DNA of 8,595 bases, from contig DFDR01000044.1 of the NCBI GenBank assembly GCA_002369295.1, positions 6,588 to 15,182 on the forward strand, in the 5' to 3' direction. The DNA comes from Desulfovibrionaceae bacterium UBA3823. Its GTDB lineage: Bacteria; Desulfobacterota; Desulfovibrionia; Desulfovibrionales; Desulfovibrionaceae. This document shows, in pieces, positions 1 to 6,935 of this stretch (positions are counted from its first letter, which is position 1; each line of letters opens with the position of its first letter). The notes below the pieces were generated by a model. The model ran no database searches. It was not told the DNA's origin and saw nothing but the letters and a program-made list of their open reading frames with translations. Position numbers and translations under genes: made by a program.

Positions 1-936
1 CTAGACAAGGGTCATGACGAGCGGGACGGTCAGGATGGAGAGGACTGTGGTCAGGCTGACGATGAGGGTGCCGAATTCGGGGTCGGTCTTGTAGTTGGCG
101 CTGAGTATGGCTGCCTGCATGACGGCCGGCAGCGCCGACTGCAGGATGAAGATGGCGCCCATGATGCCCTTGACCCCGCAGACGGCGACGACGGCCGCCA
201 TGATGAGGGGCGAGACGAGGAGCCTGCCTGCGGCTGCCAGCAGCAGGTCCCTGGAGAAGCTTTCTCTCGAAAAGCGCATGTCGGCGAGCGAGATGCCGAT
301 GAAGATGAGGGAGAGTGGCGTTGTGAGCTGCCCCACGGTGTGCAGGGCTGTCATGCAGAAGCTGGGCAGGCGCCAGCCGAAGAGGGCAAAAAGGAGGCCT
401 GCGAAGAAGCCGAGGAAGGGCGGGGAGAGGAGGTTTCTGAAGAACTTCCGGACGGTGATGCGCTCTGCCTTGGTGCTTCCGTCGCGGATGATGAGGTAGC
501 TGCCTATGGTCCAGAAGAAGGTGGCGTTGGCGAAGTAGTAGAGCAGGGCATAGGGGATGCCCCGGCTGCCGAAGAGGGCGTCGCAGATGGGGATGCCGAT
601 GAAGATGGCGCTGGAGGTGGAGAAGCTGCTGAGATACAGCCCCGAGTGGAAATGCTTCACGTGAAACATTTTGCCCAGCACCCACGCCGTGCCGAAGGAG
701 AGGAAGATGGAGGCGAAGGGGACGAAGGTGCCGGCGAGGAATCCTGCCAGTTCGGAGCTGTCCATCGTGGTGACGATGGAGTGGAAGAGGTAGGGCGGCA
801 GCGCCACGTAGGTGACGAGCTTGGGCAGGGCAGTCTTGAAGGACTCGGGGAGCAGGCGCGTCTTGACGATGGCAAGACCTGCAAGGCAGACAAGGGCGAG
901 ACTGCAGACGGCGGAAAGGCACTGGAGGAAACCCAT
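1..936 (-). CDS. AEC-family (auxin efflux carrier-like) transporter
   Basis: This is a complete 311-residue inner-membrane protein with about ten hydrophobic segments (roughly residues 5-24, 38-56, 63-89, 98-118, 127-150, 171-188, 202-218, 229-253, 257-280 and 288-310). That layout fits the AEC family of secondary transporters (TC 2.A.69). Family-like stretches are IFIGIP at 111-116 and TPLSLIFIGISLA at 206-218, the repeated glycine/proline pattern of the two five-helix halves. AEC members export or exchange small organic anions such as malate, malonate or auxin-like acids; the substrate cannot be read from the sequence. The start at 936 is the first ATG in the open frame, but no convincing Shine-Dalgarno precedes it. 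The gene lies 80 bases behind ilvD, with a terminator-like structure between them, so it may be expressed only partly from the ilvD promoter. A parS-like palindrome is embedded at codons 90-95. Family call is firm; function is open. Confidence 0.88.
   Translation of the reverse strand: MGFLQCLSAVCSLALVCLAGLAIVKTRLLPESFKTALPKLVTYVALPPYLFHSIVTTMDSSELAGFLAGTFVPFASIFLSFGTAWVLGKMFHVKHFHSGLYLSSFSTSSAIFIGIPICDALFGSRGIPYALLYYFANATFFWTIGSYLIIRDGSTKAERITVRKFFRNLLSPPFLGFFAGLLFALFGWRLPSFCMTALHTVGQLTTPLSLIFIGISLADMRFSRESFSRDLLLAAAGRLLVSPLIMAAVVAVCGVKGIMGAIFILQSALPAVMQAAILSANYKTDPEFGTLIVSLTTVLSILTVPLVMTLV
653..668. promoter_or_regulatory. parS-like ParB-binding site inside the AEC gene
   Basis: The plus strand reads TGCTTCACGTGAAACA. 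The published bacterial parS consensus is TGTTNCACGTGAAACA, so only the third base differs (C at 655 in place of T). On the coding (minus) strand it spells part of Met-Phe-His-Val-Lys-His (residues 90-95), and the deviating base is the wobble position of Lys94. Chromosomal parS sites are commonly found inside coding genes and act by loading ParB for origin segregation. No parA or parB is visible here and no second copy exists in the window. The match is seen directly; binding is inferred. Confidence 0.6.
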
Positions 937-955
937 GGCGATGCTCTGCTGGGGG

Positions 956-997
956 AAAAAAGCAGGCGGGGGAGGAGAGCCTGCGGCCTCCTCCCCC
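956..997 (-). terminator. Intrinsic terminator after ilvD, with two alternative hairpins
   Basis: Read on the minus strand just past the ilvD stop, a 10-bp G+C-rich stem can form from 988-997 pairing with 968-977 (GGGGGAGGAG on the plus strand at 968-977). A second 6-bp stem can form from 979-984 (GCCTGC on the plus strand) pairing with 962-967 (GCAGGC), directly followed by six U residues (A956-A961 on the plus strand). The U-tract makes this a rho-independent terminator for ilvD. The two stems cannot coexist, because the second uses the loop of the first with no linker across a 10-bp helix. The transporter gene starts 20 bases further on. Confidence 0.75.
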
Positions 998-1016
998 TGA
1001 GTGGAGCTGGATGGAG

Positions 1017-2699
1017 CTAGATCTTTCTGTAGCGGGCGCCCGTGTCGGCGCTCGTCACCTGCGAGGCGTAGCGGCGCAGGATCTCGTAGGGGCTCTTCCT
1101 GTCGGGAGCCTTGTATTCCGCCTTCCTCTTGGCAAGCTCTTCGTCGCTGACTTTGAGTTCGAGGATGCGGTTCGGGATGTCGATGTGGATGACGTCGCCG
1201 TCTCTGACGAGGCCGATGGGTCCGCCGTCGGCGGCCTCAGGCGAGATGTGCCCTATGGCCGCGCCGTTGGTGCCGCCGGAGAAGCGGCCGTCGGTGAGCA
1301 GGGCCACGTCCTTGCCGAGGCCGATGCCGGTGATGGCCGCAGTGGGGGAGAGCATTTCGCGCATGCCGGGGCCGCCGCGGGGGCCTTCGTAGAGGATGAC
1401 CACGCCGTCGCCGGGCTTGATCTTGCCGTCGAGGATGGCCTTCATGGCGTCCTCCTCGCCGTAGAAGACCTTGGCCTTCACGTCGCGGCACAGCATTTCC
1501 GGCGCCACGGCGGCCTTCTTGACCACGCAGCCGTCGGGGGCGATGTTGCCGCGAAGCACCGAGATGCCGCCGTCCTTGAGATAGGGATTGTCGATGGGCC
1601 GCACGACCTCGTAGTCGAGGACATGGGCGCCGGTTTCGCTGATGTTCTCGCCCACGGTCTTGCCGGTGACGGTGAGGCAGTCCTTGTGGATGAGCCCCGC
1701 CTTGTCCAGCTCGCTCATGACGGCGAGTATGCCGCCGGCCTGGTCGAGGTCGGTCATGTAGTGCTTGCCCGCAGGGGAGAGGTGGCAGAGGTTGGGGGCC
1801 TTGCGGCTGACCTGGTCGAAGATGTCCAGGTTGATGTCGAGGCCGGCCTCGCCGAAGATGGCCGGCAGGTGCAGCACGGTGTTGGTCGAGCAGCCGAGGG
1901 CCATGTCCACGGTGATGGCGTTCTCGACGCTCTTGCGGGTCACGATGTCGAGCGGGCGGATGTTGTTCCGCAGGAGATCCATGACGCGCATGCCGGCATG
2001 CTTGGCCAGGCGGATGCGGGCCGCATAGACGGCGGGGATGGTGCCGTTGCCGGGCAGGGCGACGCCTATGGTCTCGGCGAGGCAGTTCATGGAGTTGGCG
2101 GTGAACATGCCGGCACAGGAGCCGCAGCCGGGACAGGCCTTCTCCTCCATGACGTCGAGCTCTTCCTGGGTGAGCTTGCCGGCCTTGAAGCCGCCGACGG
2201 CCTCGAACACGGAAATGAGGTCTGCGTGCTTGCCGCTGGCCGCGTAGCCGGGAAGCATGGGGCCGCCGGAGACGAGGATCGAGGGCAGGTTGAGGCGCAT
2301 CATGGCCATGAGCATGCCGGGCACGCTCTTGTCGCAGTTGGGGATGAAGACCAGGCCGTCGAAGGCGTGGGCCCGGGCCATGATTTCGCAGCTGTCGGCA
2401 ATATGGTTCCTGGAGGGCAGGGAGAAGCGCATGCCCTCGTGGTTCATGGCTATGCCGTCGCAGACGGCGATGGCGGGAAATTCGATGGGCGTGCCGCCGG
2501 CCATGCGGATGCCGGCCTTGACGGCCTCGGCTATCCTGTCGAGATGCATGTGGCCGGGCACGATTTCGTTGGCGGAGTTCACGACGCCGATGAGGGGGCG
2601 GGAGATCTCCTCCTTGGTCAGGCCGAGGGCGTAGAGCAGGGATCTGTGCGGGGCCTTTTCCAGGCCCTGCTTCATCAGGCAGCTTTGCTTGTCGTTCAT
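1017..2699 (-). CDS. ilvD: Dihydroxy-acid dehydratase
   Basis: IlvD is a cytoplasmic Fe-S enzyme. It dehydrates 2,3-dihydroxy-isovalerate and 2,3-dihydroxy-3-methylvalerate to the 2-keto acids that precede valine/leucine and isoleucine; the former also feeds pantothenate synthesis. The protein is complete at 560 residues, normal for the family. Diagnostic motifs are CDG at 80-82 (Asp81, Mg ligand), NCDK at 121-124 (cluster Cys122, Lys124 that is carbamylated in the family), [15 protein letters not shown] at 189-203 (cluster Cys195), Glu448 in GMREM, and [10 protein letters not shown] at 470-479 with the catalytic Ser474. At residue 49 it has Gly (PGH) where the oxygen-stable [2Fe-2S] class has Cys (PCN). 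This is the pattern of the E. coli-like [4Fe-4S], oxygen-sensitive type. The start at 2699 is supported by GAGG seven to eight bases upstream on the minus strand and by a strong promoter. No other ilv genes are adjacent. Confidence 0.97.
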   Translation of the reverse strand: MNDKQSCLMKQGLEKAPHRSLLYALGLTKEEISRPLIGVVNSANEIVPGHMHLDRIAEAVKAGIRMAGGTPIEFPAIAVCDGIAMNHEGMRFSLPSRNHIADSCEIMARAHAFDGLVFIPNCDKSVPGMLMAMMRLNLPSILVSGGPMLPGYAASGKHADLISVFEAVGGFKAGKLTQEELDVMEEKACPGCGSCAGMFTANSMNCLAETIGVALPGNGTIPAVYAARIRLAKHAGMRVMDLLRNNIRPLDIVTRKSVENAITVDMALGCSTNTVLHLPAIFGEAGLDINLDIFDQVSRKAPNLCHLSPAGKHYMTDLDQAGGILAVMSELDKAGLIHKDCLTVTGKTVGENISETGAHVLDYEVVRPIDNPYLKDGGISVLRGNIAPDGCVVKKAAVAPEMLCRDVKAKVFYGEEDAMKAILDGKIKPGDGVVILYEGPRGGPGMREMLSPTAAITGIGLGKDVALLTDGRFSGGTNGAAIGHISPEAADGGPIGLVRDGDVIHIDIPNRILELKVSDEELAKRKAEYKAPDRKSPYEILRRYASQVTSADTGARYRKI

Positions 2700-2737
2700 G
2701 AAAAAACCTCGAGATAAGAAAGCGGTAAAGGCAGGGG

Positions 2738-2766
2738 ATTTTATGGCAAAAGCCTCGCCCCGTCAA
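2738..2766 (-). promoter_or_regulatory. Sigma70-type promoter of ilvD
   Basis: On the minus strand, a -35 element TTGACG (plus 2761-2766) is followed after exactly 17 bases by a -10 element TAAAAT (plus 2738-2743); each matches 5 of 6 consensus positions. The predicted start near 2731 leaves a leader of about 30 bases. That leader contains the ribosome binding site and is too short for a leader-peptide attenuator or T-box. The surrounding bases are locally A+T-rich compared with the rest of the window. Confidence 0.75.
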
Positions 2767-2946
2767 AATGCGTGCGGCCGGCTTTCAGCGAGCTCCCAGT
2801 GCTGGTGGACGCGGGATTCGCCCCTTGTGGGCAGGGGGGAAAGAGGCTAGTGTTGCGCTCCCCAAAGCGGCTGCCGCGGCCACGGCCAGCATGCCGAAGC
2901 GGCTGAACTGAAGCGAACTTTCAAACGCAGAGCACGACTCCCCCGC

Positions 2947-4500
2947 ATGCCGGCCTCCACCCCCACCCTCGCGAAGCGCTACCTCTTCAAGCTCCTGGCC
3001 AACGTCGCCTCGGTGCCCGTCTACCTTGCCATGGAAGCCGTCCTCCCGCGCGCCCTCGGCCCGAAGATGTACGGCTGCTACAGCTTTGCCACCAACCTCT
3101 TCACCCAGCTCTCGGGCTTCCTCGACATGGGCACGAGCACCTGCTTCTACAACGCCCTGTCCCGCCGGCAGACGGAGCGGGGGCTGGTCGCCTTCTACAT
3201 GCGCGCCAGCCTGCTCGTGCTTGCCGTGACGCTGGGGGCCGGCGCCCTCGTGTGGCTCTGGGAGCCTGCCGGCCGGCTGCTCATGCCGGAAGTGCCCCTG
3301 TGGCTGGCGCCGCTGGCCGCCGTCTGGGCCTTCCTGACCTGGTGGGGCAGGGTGCTGCGCTCCATGAACGACGCCATCGGCGCCACCGTGCAGTCTGAGC
3401 TGGTGCGCACCGTCATCTCGCTCCTGTCCGTGGGCCTGCTCGTCGGCCTCTTCTTTGCGGACCGGCTGGACGTCTGGACGCTCTTCGGCCAGCAGTACCT
3501 CATGCTGGGCGCGACGGCCATCGGCTTCTGGTGGGTGACCGTCAAGGCAGGCCGGGGCCAGTGGGAGCCGGGTGGTCGCCTTTCCATGGAACTTGCTCCG
3601 GCCCAGCGCCGCGCCTACGCCAGGGAGTTCTTCGACTACTCCAACCCCCTGTTCGTGCAGGCGCTTCTGGCCTTCTTCATGGTGGCGGCAGAGCGCTGGC
3701 TCCTGCAGTGGTTCGACGGCGCAGCAGAGCAGGGCTTCTTCGCCCTCTCCCAGAAGGTAAGCATGGCCTGCTTCCTCTTCGTCTCCGCCATGACGCCCCT
3801 GCTCATGCGCGAGCTCTCCATCTCCTGGGGCAGGCAGGATCTCCAGGCCATGGGATCCCTCGTGAACCGCTTCGCTCCCATGCTCTACGTGGTGGCAGCC
3901 TATTTCTCCTGCTTCACGCTGGCCGAGGCGCCCGTGCTCGTCAAGATCTTCGGCGGCAGCGAATTCGCCAGCGCCATCCTGCCCGTGCAGATCATGGCCC
4001 TCTACCCCCTCCACCAGGCCTACGGCCAGCTTGCCGGCTCCATCTTCCACGCCACAGGCCGCACGACGGTGCTGCGCAACATGCAGGCCCTCGAGTGCGT
4101 CTACGGCCTGGCCGCGGCCTGGGTCCTGCTTGCGCCGGCATCCCTTCACGGCTTCGGTCTCGGCGCGGCGGGCCTTGCCTGCAAGACCGTCGGCGTGCAG
4201 ATCCTCACGGTCAACCTCTACCTCTGGCTGGCCTCCCGCTTCGTGCCGCTGGCCTTCTGGCGCAACGTCCTGCACCAGATCTGGAGCCTCGCCGTGCTGC
4301 TCGGCTGCGCCTTCGGCTGCCGCCTGCTGACCCTGGAGCTCGGCCTGGGCGGCTCGGACTCCATTCTGCGCTTCTTCTGCGCAGGCGTGCTCTACACGGT
4401 GGCCATCGCCGGCATCGCCCTGTGCTTCCCCCTGCTGCTCGGCCTCTCGAGGCAGGAAGTGCGCGAACTTGTCCGGCGCTTCCGCCGCCGCCGGGGATAG
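2947..4500 (+). CDS. Polysaccharide/oligosaccharide flippase (MATE/MOP superfamily, Wzx-like)
   Basis: This is a complete 517-residue integral membrane protein, about the usual length for polysaccharide-transport (PST/Wzx-like) flippases, which move lipid-linked sugar units from the cytoplasmic to the periplasmic face. The N-terminal 75 residues carry the family feature of a short basic start (LAKRYLFK), a first helix, then a GPxxYGxYSFA-type loop (38-48) and a second amphipathic stretch. Hydrophobic segments follow at about 85-108, 119-138, 155-175, 183-200, 234-252, 268-288, 310-328 and 345-360, with several more up to 495. FHATGRTT at 367-374 resembles the conserved loop before the last helices. 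The tail is strongly basic (RRFRRRR). ATG 2947 is the only Met start in the frame after the stop at 2848-2850, but no clear Shine-Dalgarno precedes it. Promoter-like matches upstream are poor (about 3 of 6 at each box). It is divergent from ilvD, and no glycosyltransferase or polymerase gene lies nearby, so the substrate is unknown. An MurJ role is unlikely from the sequence style. Confidence 0.85.
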   Translation: MPASTPTLAKRYLFKLLANVASVPVYLAMEAVLPRALGPKMYGCYSFATNLFTQLSGFLDMGTSTCFYNALSRRQTERGLVAFYMRASLLVLAVTLGAGALVWLWEPAGRLLMPEVPLWLAPLAAVWAFLTWWGRVLRSMNDAIGATVQSELVRTVISLLSVGLLVGLFFADRLDVWTLFGQQYLMLGATAIGFWWVTVKAGRGQWEPGGRLSMELAPAQRRAYAREFFDYSNPLFVQALLAFFMVAAERWLLQWFDGAAEQGFFALSQKVSMACFLFVSAMTPLLMRELSISWGRQDLQAMGSLVNRFAPMLYVVAAYFSCFTLAEAPVLVKIFGGSEFASAILPVQIMALYPLHQAYGQLAGSIFHATGRTTVLRNMQALECVYGLAAAWVLLAPASLHGFGLGAAGLACKTVGVQILTVNLYLWLASRFVPLAFWRNVLHQIWSLAVLLGCAFGCRLLTLELGLGGSDSILRFFCAGVLYTVAIAGIALCFPLLLGLSRQEVRELVRRFRRRRG

Positions 4501-4517
4501 CGGCCAGCGAATTGCGC

Positions 4518-4547
4518 TTGTCACGCCCTTGCCGCTGGTGGTATCAG
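4518..4547 (+). promoter_or_regulatory. Candidate extended -10 promoter of the thi operon
   Basis: A -35-like TTGTCA (4518-4523, 5 of 6) is followed after 18 bases by TATCAG (4542-4547, 4 of 6). The dinucleotide TG sits at 4539-4540, giving an extended -10 (TGGTATCAG). A start near 4554 would place the first transcribed base just before the TPP aptamer, which supports the assignment. Lower confidence because the -10 itself is imperfect. Confidence 0.5.
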
Positions 4548-4561
4548 CTTGGCTCGATGAA

Positions 4562-4668
4562 AGCTGGGGGAGCCTGGAGGGGCTGAGAAAGAACCTTGAG
4601 TTCTGACCCCGGGGACGGCGCTGTCCGTCCCGGCACCTGATGCAGGCAATGCTGCCGAAGGGAAAGCT
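4562..4668 (+). promoter_or_regulatory. TPP riboswitch aptamer (thi box)
   Basis: This is a thiamin-pyrophosphate sensor that controls the thiSGHF operon. Conserved elements are in the right order. P1 is AGCT 4562-4565 with AGCT 4665-4668. P2 is GGGG (4566-4569) with CCCC (4607-4610). GCC/GGC of the next stem is followed by the invariant CTGAGA (4582-4587). The pyrophosphate arm is CACCTGATGCAGGCAATG (4634-4651), closed by GCAG/CTGC. The 3' end is GAAGGGAA (4657-4664). Two optional hairpins are present: GAAC/GTTC at 4591-4602, and a 7-bp stem GGGACGG/CCGTCCC at 4612-4631 between P2 and P4. The class is unmistakable and agrees with the downstream genes. Confidence 0.95.
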
Positions 4669-4739
4669 GTCCGGCCAGGCCGCGTGCGGCTGAACGTCCA
4701 CTTTCCTTGGAGAGCAAGGCAAGGTGGACTTTTTGTTTT
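4659..4739 (+). terminator. Riboswitch expression platform: intrinsic terminator with antiterminator
   Basis: The terminator stem pairs 4696-4709 (GTCCACTTTCCTTG) with 4715-4729 (CAAGGCAAGGTGGAC). It has one bulged C and one G-U pair, a five-base loop GAGAG, then TTTTTGTTTT at 4730-4739. A competing pairing of 8 bp joins the aptamer's own 3' end (AGGGAAAG, 4659-4666) to CTTTCCTT (4701-4708), inside the terminator's 5' arm. With TPP bound, the 3' end is held in the aptamer and the terminator can form. Without TPP, the alternative helix would block it. A small GCCG/CGGC hairpin (4679-4690) sits in the loop of the antiterminator. Pairings are seen; the switching direction is inferred from the class. 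Confidence 0.88.
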
Positions 4740-4744
4740 CAAGC

Positions 4745-4750
4745 GAGGGA
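4745..4750 (+). promoter_or_regulatory. Ribosome binding site of thiS
   Basis: GAGGGA ends five bases before ATG 4756 and decides the thiS start. The open frame runs further upstream to an ATG at 4684, but that stretch is the riboswitch terminator, so translation from 4684 would be nonsensical. Confidence 0.85.
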
Positions 4751-4755
4751 TTTCA

Positions 4756-4959
4756 ATGCTGAACATTACCGTGAACGGCAAGGCCTTGGAGGCGCCCGAG
4801 GGCGCCTCCGTCACCGATGTCGTCCTGAGCCTCAAGGCCGATCCGGCCAAGGTCGTGGTGGAGCGCAACAGGGAGATCGTCCCGAAGGACGCCTTCGGCA
4901 CGACGCCGGTTGCCGATGGCGACGAGATTGAGGTCATCCAGTTCGTGGGCGGAGGGTAG
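4756..4959 (+). CDS. thiS: Sulfur carrier protein ThiS
   Basis: ThiS is a 67-residue ubiquitin-fold protein whose C-terminal glycine carries sulfur as a thiocarboxylate for thiazole synthesis. The sequence begins MLNITVNGKALEAPEGASV, has the family helix and LKADPAKVVVERN strand, and ends in IQFVGGG, giving the diglycine tail that ThiF adenylates. Length is typical. It is the first gene of the operon, directly behind the riboswitch terminator, so all supply of the thiazole branch here depends on passing that terminator. The next gene, thiG, is 54 bases downstream with its own strong ribosome binding site. Confidence 0.96.
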   Translation: MLNITVNGKALEAPEGASVTDVVLSLKADPAKVVVERNREIVPKDAFGTTPVADGDEIEVIQFVGGG

Positions 4960-5013
4960 GCCCTGCCTGCCCGTTTTGCACTGCGTGCTTGAGACTGCAC
5001 TGGAGGAAGATCC

Positions 5014-5784
5014 ATGGAAGACAAATTCATTCTCGGCGGCGTGGAACTGACGAGCCGCCTTTTCATTGGCACGGGCAAGTACCGTTCCGACGACCTCATT
5101 CCCAAGGTGGCGGAGGCCAGCGGCTCCGAAGTCGTCACCGTGGCCATGCGCCGCGTCGATGCCGAACAGCGCGGCATCATGGGCCACATCCCGGCCCACA
5201 TGCGCCTGCTCCCCAACACCTCCGGCGCCAGAACCGCCGAGGAGGCCGTGCGCCTCGCCCGCATCGCCAGGGCGGCCGGGTGCGGCGACTGGATCAAGAT
5301 CGAGGTCATCAACGACACCATCCGCCTTCTGCCCGACGGCTACGCCACCGCCAAGGCCACCGAGATTCTGGCCAAGGAGGGCTTCACGGTCCTGCCCTAC
5401 ATCAATCCCGATCTGTACGTTGCCAGGGCCTGCGTGGACGCCGGCGCGGCCTGCGTCATGCCCCTGGCCTCGCCCATCGGCACCAACCGCGGCCTGCGCA
5501 CCAGGGAAATGATCGCCGTCCTCATCGACGAGATGAAGGTGCCGGTGGTCGTGGACGCCGGCATAGGCCGTCCCTCCGAGGCCTGCGAGGCCATGGAGAT
5601 GGGCGCCGACGCCTGCCTCGTCAACACCGGCATCGCCTCCGCCAGGGACGCCGTCGAGATGGCCAGGGCCTTCGGCCTGGCCGTGCGCGCCGGGCGCCTC
5701 GCCTACCTTGCCGGCTTCGGCGGCTCCCGCACCCTCGAGCAGGGTGCGAGCGCCTCGTCTCCCCTGACCGGCTTCCTCCGCTAG
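5014..5784 (+). CDS. thiG: Thiazole synthase ThiG
   Basis: ThiG condenses 1-deoxy-D-xylulose 5-phosphate, ThiS-thiocarboxylate sulfur and dehydroglycine into thiazole phosphate carboxylate in the cytoplasm. It is complete at 256 residues, the normal length, with a (beta/alpha)8 fold. Lys95 in GDWIKIEV (91-98) corresponds to the family's Schiff-base lysine. VTVAMRRV (41-48), [12 protein letters not shown] (67-78), [10 protein letters not shown] (181-190) and CLVNTGIA (201-208) are conserved ThiG stretches, the latter two in the phosphate-binding region. The start is fixed by GGAGGAAG at 5002-5009, four bases before ATG. In anaerobes ThiG works with ThiH, which is encoded 14 bases downstream, rather than with the oxygen-dependent glycine oxidase ThiO. 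Confidence 0.97.
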   Translation: MEDKFILGGVELTSRLFIGTGKYRSDDLIPKVAEASGSEVVTVAMRRVDAEQRGIMGHIPAHMRLLPNTSGARTAEEAVRLARIARAAGCGDWIKIEVINDTIRLLPDGYATAKATEILAKEGFTVLPYINPDLYVARACVDAGAACVMPLASPIGTNRGLRTREMIAVLIDEMKVPVVVDAGIGRPSEACEAMEMGADACLVNTGIASARDAVEMARAFGLAVRAGRLAYLAGFGGSRTLEQGASASSPLTGFLR

Positions 5785-5798
5785 CGGGGCGTGCAGAC

Positions 5799-6935
5799 AT
5801 GGAAACCTTCACTGAATACTGGGCAGCCTGCAACGACAGGCAGGCCCGCGAGAAGGCCGTCAAGCAGACGACCGCGGCCGACGTTGCCTGGGCCCTCAAC
5901 AAGGAGCAGCTGGAGCCTGCCGACTTCCTGGCCCTGCTCTCTCCGGCCGCGGCCCCCTACCTCGAGAATATGGCCCAGCGCGCCAAGGAGATAACGAACC
6001 GCTACTTCGGCCGCGCCGTCAACATCTTCACGCCGCTCTACATCTCCGACGTGTGCACCAACCACTGCCGCTACTGCGGCTTCAAGGTGGAGAACAAGCA
6101 GAAGCGCACCCACCTCACCGTGGACGAGGCCTACCAGGAGGCGCTCGCCATCTGGAGGCAGGGCTTCCAGGACATCCTGCTGCTGACCGGCGAGGCGCCC
6201 GGCATCTCCACGCCCGAGTACATCGCCTCCGCCGTGCGGCGCATCAAGCCGCTTTTCGCCTCCATCGGCATCGAGGTCTACTCCCTCACCGACGACCAGT
6301 ACGCGCTCATGGTCAATGCCGGCGTCAACAACATGACCATGTTCCAGGAGACCTACAATCCCGAGCTCTACAAGTACCTGCATCCCGCAGGCCCCAAGAG
6401 CGTCTACGAGTTCCGCCTCGACGCCCCCGAGCGGGCCGGCCGGGCCGGCATGCGCTCTCTCGGGGTCGGCGCCCTGCTGGGCCTCGAGGAACTCTGGCAC
6501 GACGGCTTCGCCACTGGCCTGCATGCCTGGTGGCTGCAGCGCCGCTTCCCCGGCACGGACATCGGCGTCAGCATCCCGCGCATCTGCTCGCACGAGGGCT
6601 TCTTCGAGATCCCCCGCGAGCTGGACGACAGGCGCTTCGTGCAGTACGTGACCGCCCTGCGCATCTTCCTGCCCCGCGACACCATTACCTGCTCCTCAAG
6701 GGAAAGCGCCAGCATGCGCAACCATCTCATGCAGATCTGCGTCAACCGCGTCTCTGCCGGCGTCTCCACCGCCGTTGGCGGCCGCGTGAAGAACAGCGAA
6801 ACGCCTCCGCAGTTCGACATCACCGACAGCCGCAGCGTGGAGCAGATGATGGCCGACATCGTCTCCTTCGGCTACCAGCCCGTCATCAAGGACTGGGAAG
6901 ATCCCACCTGCACATCCACCGCCAAGGCCGGGTAG
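5799..6935 (+). CDS. thiH: 2-iminoacetate (dehydroglycine) synthase ThiH, radical SAM
   Basis: ThiH cleaves tyrosine by a 5'-deoxyadenosyl radical to give dehydroglycine for ThiG, releasing p-cresol. The protein is complete at 378 residues, typical. The radical SAM cluster motif CxxxCxxC is present as CTNHCRYC (Cys86, Cys90, Cys93), followed by GF. LLLTGE at 127-132 is the SAM amino-group motif. FQETYNPELY (182-191), PRICSHEGFF (260-269) and the Cys/Ser-rich TCSSRES (297-303) are ThiH-like. The start at 5799 follows the thiG stop by 14 bases; its Shine-Dalgarno is poor, so translation may be coupled to thiG. The open frame extends upstream through thiG in another frame, but the homologous N-terminus METFTEYW marks this start. 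An oxygen-sensitive enzyme, it points to an anaerobic or facultative host. Confidence 0.96.
   Translation: METFTEYWAACNDRQAREKAVKQTTAADVAWALNKEQLEPADFLALLSPAAAPYLENMAQRAKEITNRYFGRAVNIFTPLYISDVCTNHCRYCGFKVENKQKRTHLTVDEAYQEALAIWRQGFQDILLLTGEAPGISTPEYIASAVRRIKPLFASIGIEVYSLTDDQYALMVNAGVNNMTMFQETYNPELYKYLHPAGPKSVYEFRLDAPERAGRAGMRSLGVGALLGLEELWHDGFATGLHAWWLQRRFPGTDIGVSIPRICSHEGFFEIPRELDDRRFVQYVTALRIFLPRDTITCSSRESASMRNHLMQICVNRVSAGVSTAVGGRVKNSETPPQFDITDSRSVEQMMADIVSFGYQPVIKDWEDPTCTSTAKAG

Noticed and set aside
1011..2717. Long plus-strand open frame opposite ilvD (568 codons)
   Set aside because: It mirrors the codon structure of ilvD in a high-GC gene. Its protein is dominated by Gly/Ala/Asp/Val/His without any recognisable domain.
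2803..2824. tRNA 3'-end-like string on the minus strand (GGGGCGAATCCC then GTCCACCA)
   Set aside because: The T-loop lacks TT, the T-stem does not pair fully, and the distance to CCA is three bases too short. No 5' half is found, so an att site or tRNA remnant is not supported.
2825..2853. TTGTGG-17-TAGTGT as a promoter for the flippase gene
   Set aside because: Only about 3 of 6 matches in each box, in a GC-rich setting where such matches are common by chance.
2785..4722. Long minus-strand open frame opposite the flippase gene and reaching into the riboswitch (645 codons)
   Set aside because: Low-complexity Gly/Glu/His/Gln-rich translation, no domain, and it overlaps both a clear membrane protein gene and the TPP riboswitch. 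It is a GC shadow.
4684..4755. N-terminal extension of thiS from ATG 4684
   Set aside because: The 24 codons lie in the terminator hairpin, have no family similarity, and a good ribosome binding site precedes ATG 4756.
4977..5002. Direct repeat TGCACTG at 4977-4983 and 4996-5002 in the thiS-thiG gap
   Set aside because: Seven bases is too short to be significant, and the second copy runs into the thiG ribosome binding site.
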